From the NCBI RefSeq assembly GCF_963665995.1, contig NZ_OY762512.1, forward strand, positions 2,790,001-2,854,000: 64,000 bases of DNA, written 5' to 3'. A model generated the notes under the pieces. It did no database searches. It was given only the letters and a program-made list of their open reading frames with translations, and was not told where the DNA came from. The position numbers were made by a program, and so were the translations under genes. The stretch comes from Pleurocapsa sp. FMAR1. GTDB lineage: Bacteria > Cyanobacteriota > Cyanobacteriia > Cyanobacteriales > Xenococcaceae. Of the stretch, positions 43,133 through 52,421 are shown in pieces (within the stretch, counting starts at the first letter, position 1; each line of letters opens with the position of its first letter).

Positions 43133-43954
43133 TTAGCGGTTTAATGCCGACAGAAGTGCTTGCTGTCCTGCTTTTTGATATACTTCAGCTAAATATTGTT
43201 GAACTGCTTCAGCATCGGCAGGAGGTAAAGGCATTTTGCCTAAAATATCTAAAGCTGTTTTTTGTTCTGTAGGTGGCACGATCGCCACTAAACTTGATTC
43301 TAAGGGTTCTTCATATTGCCAAAAGCCCTTGACAACAGCAGATGTGTCTTTTTCTGTATTGGTGAGCGAGCTAATTACCTTGGCTGATTCTGATTGTGCA
43401 GTAGAATATATCTTGGCTGCTTTTTGACTACGTAACTGACGTAAACGCTCAATAATTTGGTTTTTAGTGCGTCCTCGCAATTGAAAAATAATAAAGGGGT
43501 CTTCACTAAAGCGATCGCCCAATTGATAGTAAACTGCTGCAATATGTTTACAGGGATTGGCTTTGTCGGGGCAGCTACAGCGAGAGCGAACTTCGTTAAG
43601 GGTAAAAGGAAACAAGCTTAAGCCACCAGCCGTAAATACAGCTTCAATAGTCTCTGGCATTTCCCCTGCTAGTAGCTGCGCTGAAAAAATTGCCTTCTCA
43701 GACATTTTAGAGATCACATAATCCCAGTCTTCATTACTAAAAGACTGTAAGGACAAAGATACTTTATACGGTTCAGCATCACTTCCCTGCACCGTTGCCT
43801 TGGCACGGGAGTCATTAAAGTCCATAATTAGAACATTACCCTCCCTAGCATAGCTTCTTCCTCTTTCTAGGCGTTTTTTGAAGCGATAGGAACTAAGTAG
43901 CTCCAACCATCGCTCTACCCACCATTCTTGCTTTTCTACTTCAAAGTTGGTCAT
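43133..43954 (-). CDS. SWIM zinc-finger protein
   Basis: 273 residues. Seen: a folded N-terminal part (EWWVERWLELLSSYRFKKRLERGRSYAREG) and the SWIM motif CXC...CXH as CSCPDKANPCKHIAAVYYQL (about 126-145), a zinc-binding module met in DNA-binding and helicase-associated proteins. Many cyanobacteria have this protein next to a SNF2 helicase (HepA-like); no helicase neighbour here. C-terminal part is Ala/Gln-rich and helical. Likely DNA- or protein-binding; exact role unknown. Confidence 0.85.
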   Translation of the reverse strand: MTNFEVEKQEWWVERWLELLSSYRFKKRLERGRSYAREGNVLIMDFNDSRAKATVQGSDAEPYKVSLSLQSFSNEDWDYVISKMSEKAIFSAQLLAGEMPETIEAVFTAGGLSLFPFTLNEVRSRCSCPDKANPCKHIAAVYYQLGDRFSEDPFIIFQLRGRTKNQIIERLRQLRSQKAAKIYSTAQSESAKVISSLTNTEKDTSAVVKGFWQYEEPLESSLVAIVPPTEQKTALDILGKMPLPPADAEAVQQYLAEVYQKAGQQALLSALNR

Positions 43955-43960
43955 TTCATT

Positions 43961-44046
43961 TAGCTTTTAGCTTTTAGCTCTTAGCTTTTAGCTTCCATCC
44001 TAGTACAAAATTAGCCTCAACCTCTGACCTCTGACCTCTGACCTCA
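43961..44046. repeat. Heptanucleotide repeats
   Basis: AGCTTTT/AGCTCTT heptads (43961-43994) and CTCTGAC heptads (about four, 44020-44046) fill the gap between the SWIM and carboxypeptidase genes. They are of the STRR class known from cyanobacteria. Confidence 0.8.
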
Positions 44047-44874
44047 ATTCCTAGCTTTATAAAACGTTTCTAAGCTATCGCGATCGCCGACAAAACGCCA
44101 GTGCCAAGGTTCGTAATTAACGCCTTGTGGATTATTAGGAGGAAAAGATAGTTCAAAGCTATACTTCAAAGCATTTTGTTTCAGCCAGCGAAAAGCAGCA
44201 GTATTCGCAAATGTTTCTTCTACATTAGTTGCAGGAGCATTAGCGTCGCCAATATCGAGGGCATAACCTGTGTGATGCTCACTATAGCCAGGAGGTGCGC
44301 TAACTTCGGCTCTTGTAGTAGCATTCTGTGCTTTTTGCTCTTTAACTTTAAAAAATAGCTTTTCTTGATCTTTTGTACTCCGAAAAGCAGAAATAGCAGC
44401 TAAATTCACACCATCGGCTTTGGCAGCAGCCTGCATTTGCTGAAATTTTTTGGCAGCAGCAGGGCGCAACTTTAACCTATCGTCAACGGTGATTGGTACT
44501 AGTTCTGATTCTGGAGCAACGTCATAGGGTAAATGCCCTAATAAAGTTTCCTGACTAGATTTTGCTGTTGTCCCAGTTTTAGAGGAATTTTGTAGACTTG
44601 TTTGCTTATTTTTGGGTGAGATATTTTGTGCAGCAGGAGTTGGTTGTTGCTGGTTGTTTTTGCCTTTGAGTGTTGGTGATGCTGGTTTAGTAACAGGCTG
44701 GTTAACTGCCGTTGGAGTAGATTTATTGCCTAAAGAAATTAGAAACATTGATAATAAGCCCACTAATCCAAGGCAGGTAATAACCCCAAGAATTAAGGGT
44801 AAAGATAAAACAAAATTTGCTTGTTTAGGGCGGCTCTCTTCTCTTATAGCCTCTGGAATATCTATTTCATCCAT
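44044..44874 (-). CDS. D-alanyl-D-alanine carboxypeptidase (VanY/M15B)
   Basis: Zinc peptidase that trims the terminal D-Ala of peptidoglycan stem peptides, outside the cytoplasmic membrane. 276 residues. Seen: acidic N terminus, one membrane helix (about 25-47), low-complexity Thr/Gln linker, then the M15 domain: AISAFRSTKDQEKLF, GYSEHHTGYALDIGD (zinc His and Asp) and YEPWHWRFVG (catalytic Glu and zinc His). The set of residues is complete. A 22-base gap separates it from the malic enzyme upstream on the same strand. Confidence 0.93.
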   Translation of the reverse strand: MDEIDIPEAIREESRPKQANFVLSLPLILGVITCLGLVGLLSMFLISLGNKSTPTAVNQPVTKPASPTLKGKNNQQQPTPAAQNISPKNKQTSLQNSSKTGTTAKSSQETLLGHLPYDVAPESELVPITVDDRLKLRPAAAKKFQQMQAAAKADGVNLAAISAFRSTKDQEKLFFKVKEQKAQNATTRAEVSAPPGYSEHHTGYALDIGDANAPATNVEETFANTAAFRWLKQNALKYSFELSFPPNNPQGVNYEPWHWRFVGDRDSLETFYKARN

Positions 44875-44896
44875 AATTTGTTCAACAACTATTATT

Positions 44897-46303
44897 TTAT
44901 TTATTAGTTATTGGTTTTTGGGCAACGTTATCATGTTGGGCAGCTTGGTAAACCGCCTGAGCTACTGCTTTTGATACTTTAGGGTTAAACACAGAAGGAA
45001 TAATGTGTTCTCGATCTAAATCGGCATCCTCAACTAAAGCAGCGATCGCTTTAGCAGCTTCCAGGTACATATTAGTGGTAATCGCCGAGGCCCGACAATC
45101 TAATGCTCCACGAAAAACTCCAGGAAAGGCTAACACATTATTAATCTGATTAGGGTAATCGCTACGCCCTGTAGCCATCACTGCCACGCTATCATAAACT
45201 AACTCAGGTTGAATTTCAGGAATGGGATTTGCCATAGCGAAGACAATCGCTTGTTCTGCCATTGTCTGCACTATTTCGGGAGTAATAACTCCTGGCGCAC
45301 TTACACCTAAAAAGATATCAGCGTCTTTCATGGCATCAGCTAATTTACCACTATCTTGTACGGCAAATTCTCGCTTATTAGCGTTTAAATCAGGACGTTC
45401 GGCTGAAATAATACCCTTAGAGTCGCAAATCACAATGTTACTTGCCCCTGCCTTACGTAGAAGTAGAGCGATCGCAATTCCCGCTGCCCCTGCACCATTG
45501 ATTACAATCTTAACCTCAGCTAAATCTTTACCAATTAATTTAAGCGCATTGTACAAGGCTGCCAAAACTACAATAGCCGTACCGTGCTGATCGTCGTGAA
45601 AGACAGGAATATCAAGCTCTTGCCTCAATCTCCGTTCAATTTCAAAACAACGGGGGGCAGCAATATCTTCTAAATTTATGCCTCCAAACACAGGGGCAAT
45701 CTGTTTCACCGCCTTAATAATTTCTTCGGTATCTTGGGTATCTAAGGCAATGGGAAAAGCATCAAGCCCCGCAAATTCTTTAAATAATAGTGCTTTACCT
45801 TCCATGACGGGGAGTGATGCCCCTGCACCCAAGTTACCCAACCCTAAAACAGCACTACCATCGGTAACTACGGCAACTGTATTACTTTTGATGGTTAGTT
45901 CGTAAACCTTTTCAGGAGATTCGGCGATCGCTCGGCAGATTCTACCTACTCCTGGAGTATAAGCCATAGCTAAATCTGACTGAGACTTGAGAGGCAGCTT
46001 ACTTTCAACCCTGATTTTGCCTCCCTGGTGGATCGCAAAAGTGCGATCGCTAAAGCTAATAACTTTAACTTTAGGCAAATTTTTAATTGCCTCAATAATT
46101 TTATCCCCTTGTTCGGTACTAGAGGCATCGATCGTTAATTCTCGTTGAGTATATTTGAGATTGCGTTGCAGCAGCACAATATCTCCCAGACTACCGCCTT
46201 GGTTAGCGATTGTACTCATAATCGAAGCCAATGCACCAGGACGATTGGGAATTTCGATCTCGATCTTTAGGCTAAAGCTAGCACTGGGGTATAAATCTAC
46301 CAT
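44897..46303 (-). CDS. NAD(P)-dependent malic enzyme with ACT domain
   Basis: Decarboxylates malate to pyruvate. 468 residues: ACT regulatory domain at the N terminus (about 10-85, IEIEIPNRPGALASIMSTIA), then malic domain MAYTPGVGRICRAI, TDGSAVLGLGNLGAGASLPVMEGKA, DIAAPRCFEIERRLR and metal-binding FHDDQHGTAIVVLAAL, and the dinucleotide fold INGAGAAGIAIALLL. The ACT domain suggests amino-acid control. Cofactor preference cannot be read safely. First of a same-strand run with the carboxypeptidase. Confidence 0.93.
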   Translation of the reverse strand: MVDLYPSASFSLKIEIEIPNRPGALASIMSTIANQGGSLGDIVLLQRNLKYTQRELTIDASSTEQGDKIIEAIKNLPKVKVISFSDRTFAIHQGGKIRVESKLPLKSQSDLAMAYTPGVGRICRAIAESPEKVYELTIKSNTVAVVTDGSAVLGLGNLGAGASLPVMEGKALLFKEFAGLDAFPIALDTQDTEEIIKAVKQIAPVFGGINLEDIAAPRCFEIERRLRQELDIPVFHDDQHGTAIVVLAALYNALKLIGKDLAEVKIVINGAGAAGIAIALLLRKAGASNIVICDSKGIISAERPDLNANKREFAVQDSGKLADAMKDADIFLGVSAPGVITPEIVQTMAEQAIVFAMANPIPEIQPELVYDSVAVMATGRSDYPNQINNVLAFPGVFRGALDCRASAITTNMYLEAAKAIAALVEDADLDREHIIPSVFNPKVSKAVAQAVYQAAQHDNVAQKPITNK

Positions 46304-46376
46304 TATTTATATGTTTATATGTATTGCAGAATAAATCATTGTAAAACGTTTCGCATAATTAACGTAGTAATGGCAT

Positions 46377-47027
46377 TTAAGGGAACTTCTCTGCTAGGGA
46401 TTTTTGCAACAACACTCGATATACGGGTAGATTTTTCTTTTGCACATATAGCTCTCTTTCGGTTGACACAGGAAAGGGGTTAGTATCTAACCAAGCTGCT
46501 GTATGCTGTTGAATTAATAAAGGATGGTTAGCAAAGCGAGCGCGCATTTCCACCGCTACTTCCTCTATATCAGACTGCAAAAATACCTGCCCTCCCTCTG
46601 CTAGATAATCAACCAGAATCTTGACTAATTCTGACTGCACTACCCGCCGTTTGTTATGTCGCTTCTTAAACCAGGGATCGGGGAATTGAATTGAGATAGT
46701 CTTTAAAACATTGCTTGGCAAAGATGTTAATAACTCTGATGCCGAACTGTTCATGTTGCCAAAAAGATAGTGCAGGTTTGTCAAACCCAACTCATCTCTA
46801 GTTTGATTAGCCGCATTGACCAACTGATCGCGAATTTCAATCCCCAAAAAGTTTGTCTGGGGATCTAGCTGTGCCATTGACAACAAGAAGCCACCCCGCG
46901 CGCAGCCAATATCTAGATGGAGAGGATAATTGCTTTGAGCAAATATATCTTGCCAATTTGGTATATCTAGCGGCTGCTGAAATTTACGAGCGAGGGGATT
47001 AACGTGCTGACGGATACGAATAGGCAT
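46377..47027 (-). CDS. trmB: tRNA (guanine-46-N7)-methyltransferase
   Basis: Makes m7G46 in the tRNA variable loop with SAM. 216 residues. Seen: SAM motif HLDIGCARGGFLL, FLGIEIRDQLVNAAN, the family hallmark FPDPWFKKRHNKRRVVQ, and VSTERELYVQKKNLPVYRVL at the C terminus. 49 bases downstream of the DUF4330 gene, same strand. Confidence 0.96.
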   Translation of the reverse strand: MPIRIRQHVNPLARKFQQPLDIPNWQDIFAQSNYPLHLDIGCARGGFLLSMAQLDPQTNFLGIEIRDQLVNAANQTRDELGLTNLHYLFGNMNSSASELLTSLPSNVLKTISIQFPDPWFKKRHNKRRVVQSELVKILVDYLAEGGQVFLQSDIEEVAVEMRARFANHPLLIQQHTAAWLDTNPFPVSTERELYVQKKNLPVYRVLLQKSLAEKFP

Positions 47028-47076
47028 ACAAAAGAGGGCGTTACTGACTTTAACTGTAGTAAAAGAACTCCAAGAT

Positions 47077-47613
47077 TTAAGAATTAGTATTTATAGAAAC
47101 TACTGTACCGCTAAAGTCATAAAGATCGCCCTGCAACTGAATGGATGAGCCTATTTTTATTTTTTTACTTCCATCCAAAACAACGCCACTGTCGGTTACC
47201 TCAGCATTACTATTGAGAGTCATGATTAAATCTCTAGTAATTATAATTTCAGGGCGTGGATCTGGTAAAGCTTTTACAGATCCGTCTGGCTGAGGTACAG
47301 GAGTTGTTCGCGGTAAGGTTTCAGTGTTAACAATTTCTACTTTTCCTGCTGGTTGATTGCGAATAACAATATCAGCTTTTTTTTCTCGCTTAAATTCTGC
47401 AACCAAGCCATCAAAATCAGCGACGTTCAAACCCTTGACAAAAACCTTTACTTCAACAGGTTTTTGCTTTGTTTGAGCAACAAGATTTGTAGTTAGGGGC
47501 GTACCTGGAAAAAAGAAAACACCGACAAAGACTAGTAAAATTACAGCAGCAGCAGCCAAATCAAGAATGCTTAATTTGCCAAATAATCTTCCTTTAGAAT
47601 CAATAATACTCAT
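47077..47613 (-). CDS. DUF4330-family membrane-anchored protein
   Basis: 178 residues. Seen: MSIIDSKGRLFGKLSILDLAAAAVIL start, one membrane helix (about 15-37), then a beta-rich extracytoplasmic domain (KPVEVKVFVKGL...IIITRDLIMTLNS...GSSIQLQGDLYDFSGTV). This is the DUF4330 pattern, widely conserved in cyanobacteria, function unknown. Same-strand neighbour of trmB. Confidence 0.85.
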   Translation of the reverse strand: MSIIDSKGRLFGKLSILDLAAAAVILLVFVGVFFFPGTPLTTNLVAQTKQKPVEVKVFVKGLNVADFDGLVAEFKREKKADIVIRNQPAGKVEIVNTETLPRTTPVPQPDGSVKALPDPRPEIIITRDLIMTLNSNAEVTDSGVVLDGSKKIKIGSSIQLQGDLYDFSGTVVSINTNS

Positions 47614-47833
47614 AAATCAACTGTCGGAAATTTCGATGTCCTGAATAATTTCGATTATATTATGTCACTTGTTAGCTATTATTTGTTCAACTTAAATGTT
47701 CAAATACTCGCCAATGTATGAAGAAAACAGTAGTTTATTAAATTTTGTCAAAGAAAGAGATGCAGTTTAGTTAGCAAAATCGTTTTCTTTTCTAAAATTT
47801 GAGCAAGAAACAAAATCAGGAAATCAAATAATT

Positions 47834-48256
47834 ATGACCCAATCAACAACAAATGATAACCAAGACTTATTTAAAATTTTGGTAGCAGTTGCTTGGATTG
47901 ATGGAGAAGTTCAAGCCTCAGAAAGAAAGTTTCTGGAGAGAATAGCAGCAGAACAAAATATAGAATCAGCAGCAGTACAAGATTTATTAACCACTCATCA
48001 GGCTACTTCTACCGAACAGTGCTATGAACTATTAAAAGCATATCTAGGCTCTAATCCTAATTTAGAAGACTATCAAGAACTACTATCCGCCGTCAGTACC
48101 TTGATTTATAGCGATGATGACATTGCTACTGAAGAAGCCTCCTTATTGACTCAAATGCAAAATCTTGACCCAAATAACCCAGCCAACAATTCTACTTTTG
48201 ATAAAGTAATTGGTAAAATTCAAAAATTATATCGAGCAGGATTATCAGCAGTTTAA
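47834..48256 (+). CDS. TerB-like protein
   Basis: 140 residues, all-helical acidic domain of the TerB/tellurite-resistance type: LFKILVAVAWIDGEVQASERKFLERIA and the second half LLSAVSTLIYSDDDIATEEASLL repeat the same calcium/metal-binding-like acidic pattern. Name does not imply tellurite resistance; TerB-like domains occur in stress and phage-defence settings. No ter gene cluster nearby. Converges on the permease gene. Confidence 0.85.
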   Translation: MTQSTTNDNQDLFKILVAVAWIDGEVQASERKFLERIAAEQNIESAAVQDLLTTHQATSTEQCYELLKAYLGSNPNLEDYQELLSAVSTLIYSDDDIATEEASLLTQMQNLDPNNPANNSTFDKVIGKIQKLYRAGLSAV

Positions 48257-48268
48257 ACAAGATTCTGG

Positions 48269-49153
48269 CTATTCTTCATTCCAGATACGTAAATAAAAAT
48301 ATACAAACACAAGGGCAATTATCAATAAAATAGTTGCTGCTGCTGCTGCATAGCCAAACTCGAAGCGGGAAAACGCCTGTTCGTAAATATAATAAACCAA
48401 TAAATTAGTTGAGTTTAACGGACCACCACCAGTGATAATATAAACCTGCTCAAAACTTTTCAGGGTAAAGATAGCTGTAGTCAAAACGGCAAAAACAATA
48501 GTCGGTTTTAAGCCAGGAATGGTAATATATCTAAACTTTGCCCAACCATCAGCACCATCTAATTCCGCAGCTTCATAGTGAGATTGAGGAATAGTCTGTA
48601 ATCCAGCTAAAAACACTACTAAGTTAAAGCCCAACTGTTTCCAGCTACTTAATAGAATTAAGACAGGCATTGCCCAAAAAGTACTGCTTAACCAGGCAAT
48701 AGGCTCTAGTCCCCAGTCAATTAAAATATCATTAATTGGGCCATCGGTTTGAAATAGCCAACGAAAGGCTAAACCCACAGCAACTAAAGATGTAATCGAA
48801 GGTATAAAATATGCTGCTCTTAAAACTCCCCGTAAAGCTAAAGAGCGATTGAGTAAAACAGCTAATCCCAGAGGAATAATAATTGTCGGCATCAGAGTAG
48901 CAACCGTAAAATATGCCGTGTTACCAATTACCTGCCAAAAGTCGGCATCGGTAAACAAACGCAGATAATTACGCACTCCTATCCATTCAACCCCTGATAC
49001 TGTAAAGCTGCCAGTAGTAAAGCTAAGGTACAGTAGGTAAACAATCGGATAAAACAGGAAAATACCTAATAGAATCAGTGCAGGGGCGAGAAACAGCCCA
49101 GCAGCAACCGAATCGCGATCGAGCAAGGTCGAGAAAGAAGTTGATTTAGTCAT
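48269..49153 (-). CDS. Sugar ABC transporter permease (MalF/UgpA type)
   Basis: 294 residues, six membrane helices. Seen: LFLAPALILLGIFLFYPIVYLLYLS, and the ATPase-docking EAA loop YEAAELDGADGWAKFRYITIPGL. It should pair with a second permease, a binding protein and an ATPase, none of which is in the window; in cyanobacteria such permeases are often scattered. Its ATG overlaps the stop of the upstream restriction endonuclease (ATGA), so its expression may depend on that gene. Confidence 0.9.
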   Translation of the reverse strand: MTKSTSFSTLLDRDSVAAGLFLAPALILLGIFLFYPIVYLLYLSFTTGSFTVSGVEWIGVRNYLRLFTDADFWQVIGNTAYFTVATLMPTIIIPLGLAVLLNRSLALRGVLRAAYFIPSITSLVAVGLAFRWLFQTDGPINDILIDWGLEPIAWLSSTFWAMPVLILLSSWKQLGFNLVVFLAGLQTIPQSHYEAAELDGADGWAKFRYITIPGLKPTIVFAVLTTAIFTLKSFEQVYIITGGGPLNSTNLLVYYIYEQAFSRFEFGYAAAAATILLIIALVFVYFYLRIWNEE

Positions 49154-50001
49154 GTTTGATATTGGATCAACATAGCTGCAATTGTTTTAACTGGATTATC
49201 TGGAGATTTAATCTTGACTTTTTGAATCTGAAAATTAGAGTTGTCAATTGATTCTAGTTTTTCTCTGTCTGCTAGAGGACAAGATAAATATTTTGATTCA
49301 CGCATCAAGGTTAATAAGCGAAAATTTTGATTTGTCTTTTTAGTTGGTAGATTTAGATATTGATAAACTTTCTGGGGGTGTTCAATATGCCACATTCCTC
49401 GCATTCTTAGGCTGGTAATTCCTAAAGGATCGACTCGGTTTACTCTTCCTAATTCTTTCGTCGGGCTAAATTCAACTCCAGCAGTTTGATTGATTCCTGC
49501 TATTATCCGCACCTTCATATTTTGATAAATTTCATGGCTAGCTGCATAGCAATCTCCATAAACTAACCATAGAGAACTTAATTTTTGTTTGTTGACACAG
49601 CCAACAGCGTATAGCAAATCTTTTTCATCCCACTTTTCACAATCTCTACAAGTTCTAGTAATCATAGGACTACTAGAGTACAGTTTTGCTGAAGGATAAG
49701 AACTATTTAAGGCAATTTGGGCTGTTTCTGACTGTAACTTTTTAACTTCAATTGCGTCACCAGATTTCAACATAAAATCTGGAGGGTTGTTAGCATTGCC
49801 CGCATAAGAAAAAACTTGTTCGTAAACCTCTTGTTTTTTTAGCTCGTTTGCTTCGCGTAGTGTATTAGCAAAAATGTCTTTAATAAATAATTCTAAGGCA
49901 TCTCCCACGGCGTTTATTTTATTTTGATTTCGATAAAAGTTAACAACGTCTGGAATATCATTGCTGACAATACTGTCTATCGCTCTAAGAATATTTACCA
50001 T
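49150..50001 (-). CDS. Type II restriction endonuclease, NgoPII family
   Basis: 283 residues. Seen: N-terminal helix (VNILRAIDSIVSNDIPDVVNFYRNQNKINAVGDALE), then PPDFMLKSGDAIEVKKLQSE, the PD-(D/E)XK type core with Asp and EVKK, and Cys-rich TCRDCEKWDEKDLLYAVGCV. NgoPII and its relatives cut GGCC (family knowledge), so the predicted site is GGCC. It follows its methyltransferase by 12 bases and overlaps the permease start by 4 bases. Confidence 0.85.
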   Translation of the reverse strand: MVNILRAIDSIVSNDIPDVVNFYRNQNKINAVGDALELFIKDIFANTLREANELKKQEVYEQVFSYAGNANNPPDFMLKSGDAIEVKKLQSETAQIALNSSYPSAKLYSSSPMITRTCRDCEKWDEKDLLYAVGCVNKQKLSSLWLVYGDCYAASHEIYQNMKVRIIAGINQTAGVEFSPTKELGRVNRVDPLGITSLRMRGMWHIEHPQKVYQYLNLPTKKTNQNFRLLTLMRESKYLSCPLADREKLESIDNSNFQIQKVKIKSPDNPVKTIAAMLIQYQT

Positions 50002-50013
50002 TCAATAATTTAA

Positions 50014-51156
50014 CTAATTAGCTAAAGTAAGGTTTAAATCCAGATTTAATTGACTAGGCTCTTTTTTTTGCTGATTTTTAAAGGCTGGATTCAATAATTG
50101 TTCTTTAATTGCTGTAGCCAAAGCCCAACTAAGATTGACAGGGACAGCATTACCAATCATTTTGTAACCTGCATTCAAGTTTTGATAATAAAATATAAAG
50201 TCATCAGGAAAAGTTTGAATTCTGGCACACTCTCTTACAGACAAACGATGATAAGGGTAGGGCGAATCAGGATCAAAGATAAATTTATCTCGCGCTACAT
50301 TAATCATTTTGCTAGCATGGGGATGAATTGGCGCATGACGGCAACTTGCTTGAATTGTAAAAGATGGCTCTTGCCACGATCGCACTCGATTACGGGACAT
50401 ATACATACTGGAAAAGCCACCAGTTGCATATTCATGATTGGGAATTAAACAAGCCTTGTCATTGGTTTTATTTTTGGCTTTGGCTGCCAAAGCCGACGCT
50501 CTCAAATCCCAGATAGCATCTTTGAGAGTTAATTTTGGCTGCTGTTTAACTGTTTTAACAGCTTCAATAGCCTCAACGTGGGAAACCCCCGCAACGGCTT
50601 TTCGCTCAAAATCAAAAGCTCGTTCAAGATCTTGACGAAAACCAACAAAAATAACCCGTTTTCTTTGCTGAGGAACATTAAAATTAACTGCATCTAGTAA
50701 TTTAAACCTGACTTCATACCCTGCCTCTTCAAAAGCAGCAATAATATTTTTGAGAGCCTGAGAGTGTTTTTGATGCAGCATTCCTGAAACGTTTTCTGCC
50801 AAGAAAAATAAAGGCTGTTTGTCTTGTAAAATCCGAACATATTCTAAGAATAGGCGACCACGATCATCTTTAATTCCTTTTTGTCTACCTGCTTCACTCC
50901 AACTTTGGCAAGGTGGCCCGCCTACAATACCAATACAGTCAGGAATTTGTGAAGAAGCAATTTCTCGAATATCTCTGTGGTCTAAATGAGTATTAACGTG
51001 GTTTGATTCGTAGGTGTGCCAAATTTCCTTGTCCCATTCATTTGCCCAAATAGTCTTAAATCCCGCTTGAGCAAAACCCAGATCTAAACCGCCACAACCA
51101 GCAAAGAGCGACACAATATTCAAACTGCTGTTTAGATTAGCTAATAGTGATTTCAT
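50014..51156 (-). CDS. C5-cytosine DNA methyltransferase of the type II system
   Basis: Protects host DNA by 5-methylcytosine, predicted site GGCC. 380 residues. Seen: motif I VSLFAGCGGLDLGF (15-28), motif IV VGGPPCQSW with catalytic Cys83, motif VI AENVSGM, motif VIII VPQQRKRVIFVGF (161-173), motif IX-X RLSVRECARIQTFPDD and GNAVPV. Variable target-recognition region about 200-310. Residues ~185-194 (RKAVAGVSHV) are encoded by a family B palindromic repeat (50580-50604), an in-frame insertion just before it. All catalytic motifs are intact, so it should be active. Confidence 0.93.
   Translation of the reverse strand: MKSLLANLNSSLNIVSLFAGCGGLDLGFAQAGFKTIWANEWDKEIWHTYESNHVNTHLDHRDIREIASSQIPDCIGIVGGPPCQSWSEAGRQKGIKDDRGRLFLEYVRILQDKQPLFFLAENVSGMLHQKHSQALKNIIAAFEEAGYEVRFKLLDAVNFNVPQQRKRVIFVGFRQDLERAFDFERKAVAGVSHVEAIEAVKTVKQQPKLTLKDAIWDLRASALAAKAKNKTNDKACLIPNHEYATGGFSSMYMSRNRVRSWQEPSFTIQASCRHAPIHPHASKMINVARDKFIFDPDSPYPYHRLSVRECARIQTFPDDFIFYYQNLNAGYKMIGNAVPVNLSWALATAIKEQLLNPAFKNQQKKEPSQLNLDLNLTLAN
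50580..50604. repeat. Family B palindromic repeat inside the methyltransferase gene
   Basis: GGG-AAA-CCC followed by CCGCAACGGCTTTT, the same tail as at 29045-29062 and 31171-31195. It keeps the reading frame and adds about ten residues. Confidence 0.7.
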
Positions 51157-51263
51157 TAATAAAAAAAATAAAGCGATCGCCTGTAGCTATAAATAATAAG
51201 TTACTTGTCAAGATCAATCATTCTAGATTTTAGCAAAGTAATAGTTTGGTCAAATATCTTCGT

Positions 51264-52220
51264 CTATTTGCCATAGGTTTTAATTGGCTCTTTGATAAAA
51301 CGGATATAAAAGTTTTTAAAGGTCGATCGCAACACACGAGGCAACCCAAAATCAATCGGCATTAAAGCATCAGGCAATTTCCAGTCTGTTACCTGTAAGT
51401 CTGCTGGTTTGCAGTAAGGAAACTCGATTTCAGAGAGTTCAGAACAGTATCCCTGTTTAAATTGAGCAGCTAGAGTCGGTACAACTTTTGGGTCAACATT
51501 GAGAATATCAATCATGGCGCGATCTAAGGCAAACACGTCGGTTGACGCGCCCAAAACTCCTAATTGCTTTGGTTCACCGCCACTAGGGCCATTACCCTCA
51601 TGACCAATAATACCGTCAATTATGGTCAAATTAGGCGCGATCGCCTTTGCCGTTTCGACAATCATTTCTCCAAAGCGATCGGCATTTTTACCAGCCTCCA
51701 TGTGCCACCAAGCCTTCATCTTGCCAGGGACACAGCCAAAGAGATTTTTAACTCCTAGCGTCATCGTTAACTGCACATGAGATTTTACCTTGGGTAAATT
51801 AATTACCACGTCTGCATTCATCGCTTCTTTAGACAGACGAAGATGCTGAAAGTTTTCATTTTCGGTGGCGTAACGCTGTCCTTTAAATTCCACAATAGGT
51901 AAATCTAATTCTGCACATAAAGGTAAATAACCATTAGCTTTTGCCACACCCATAGCACTTCCAAAGGCAGGACTATCCCCCAGGAAAGGTTTTCCCCCTG
52001 CTTCTTTTACCAGTTGGGCAACACAGTAAACAATTTCAGGACGAGTAATACATTCTTTGGTAGGACGACTACCCGTAAGTAAATTAGGCTTTAATAAAAC
52101 GCGATCGCCTTCTTTAACGATGGCTTCTATTCCTCCCAGGGGTTGGAGTAAATATTCGAGGCGCGATCGCAATTTTTTTAGCTCGTAAGATTCAGCGCGA
52201 ATTAGACTAACTGTATACAT
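51264..52220 (-). CDS. DUF362-domain protein (iron-sulfur-type)
   Basis: 318 residues. Seen: VLLKPNLLTG, RPEIVYCVAQLVKEAGGKPFLGDSPAFGS, ADVVINLPKVKSHVQLTMTLGVKNLFG, IIDGIIGHEGNGPSGG. This is the DUF362 fold; some homologues carry ferredoxin-like clusters, but the typical CXXC clusters are absent here. Function unknown. Its ATG at 52220 is standard; lies between the restriction system and a helicase. Confidence 0.85.
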   Translation of the reverse strand: MYTVSLIRAESYELKKLRSRLEYLLQPLGGIEAIVKEGDRVLLKPNLLTGSRPTKECITRPEIVYCVAQLVKEAGGKPFLGDSPAFGSAMGVAKANGYLPLCAELDLPIVEFKGQRYATENENFQHLRLSKEAMNADVVINLPKVKSHVQLTMTLGVKNLFGCVPGKMKAWWHMEAGKNADRFGEMIVETAKAIAPNLTIIDGIIGHEGNGPSGGEPKQLGVLGASTDVFALDRAMIDILNVDPKVVPTLAAQFKQGYCSELSEIEFPYCKPADLQVTDWKLPDALMPIDFGLPRVLRSTFKNFYIRFIKEPIKTYGK

Positions 52221-52421
52221 TTTTTTAGTTTATTTTTAAGCAAGTTATGCAAATTCTATCTCTTCTGCTTAAAATTTTAACCATAGAAATTGCAGTAGCT
52301 CAAATGTTAGAAACCGATCATTATAATTATTGAAATAACCTTGACGCGATCGCTTAATCGCTTTTTTTTTATACTTATATGCCTTTTAATATTTCGTCGA
52401 ATGTTAGAAAATTGACAAAAA

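Noticed and set aside
47834-48256. Tellurite-resistance or phage-defence island around the TerB-like gene
   Set aside because: No terC/D/Z or other defence genes adjoin it; the restriction-modification pair is separate, on the other strand and beyond the permease.
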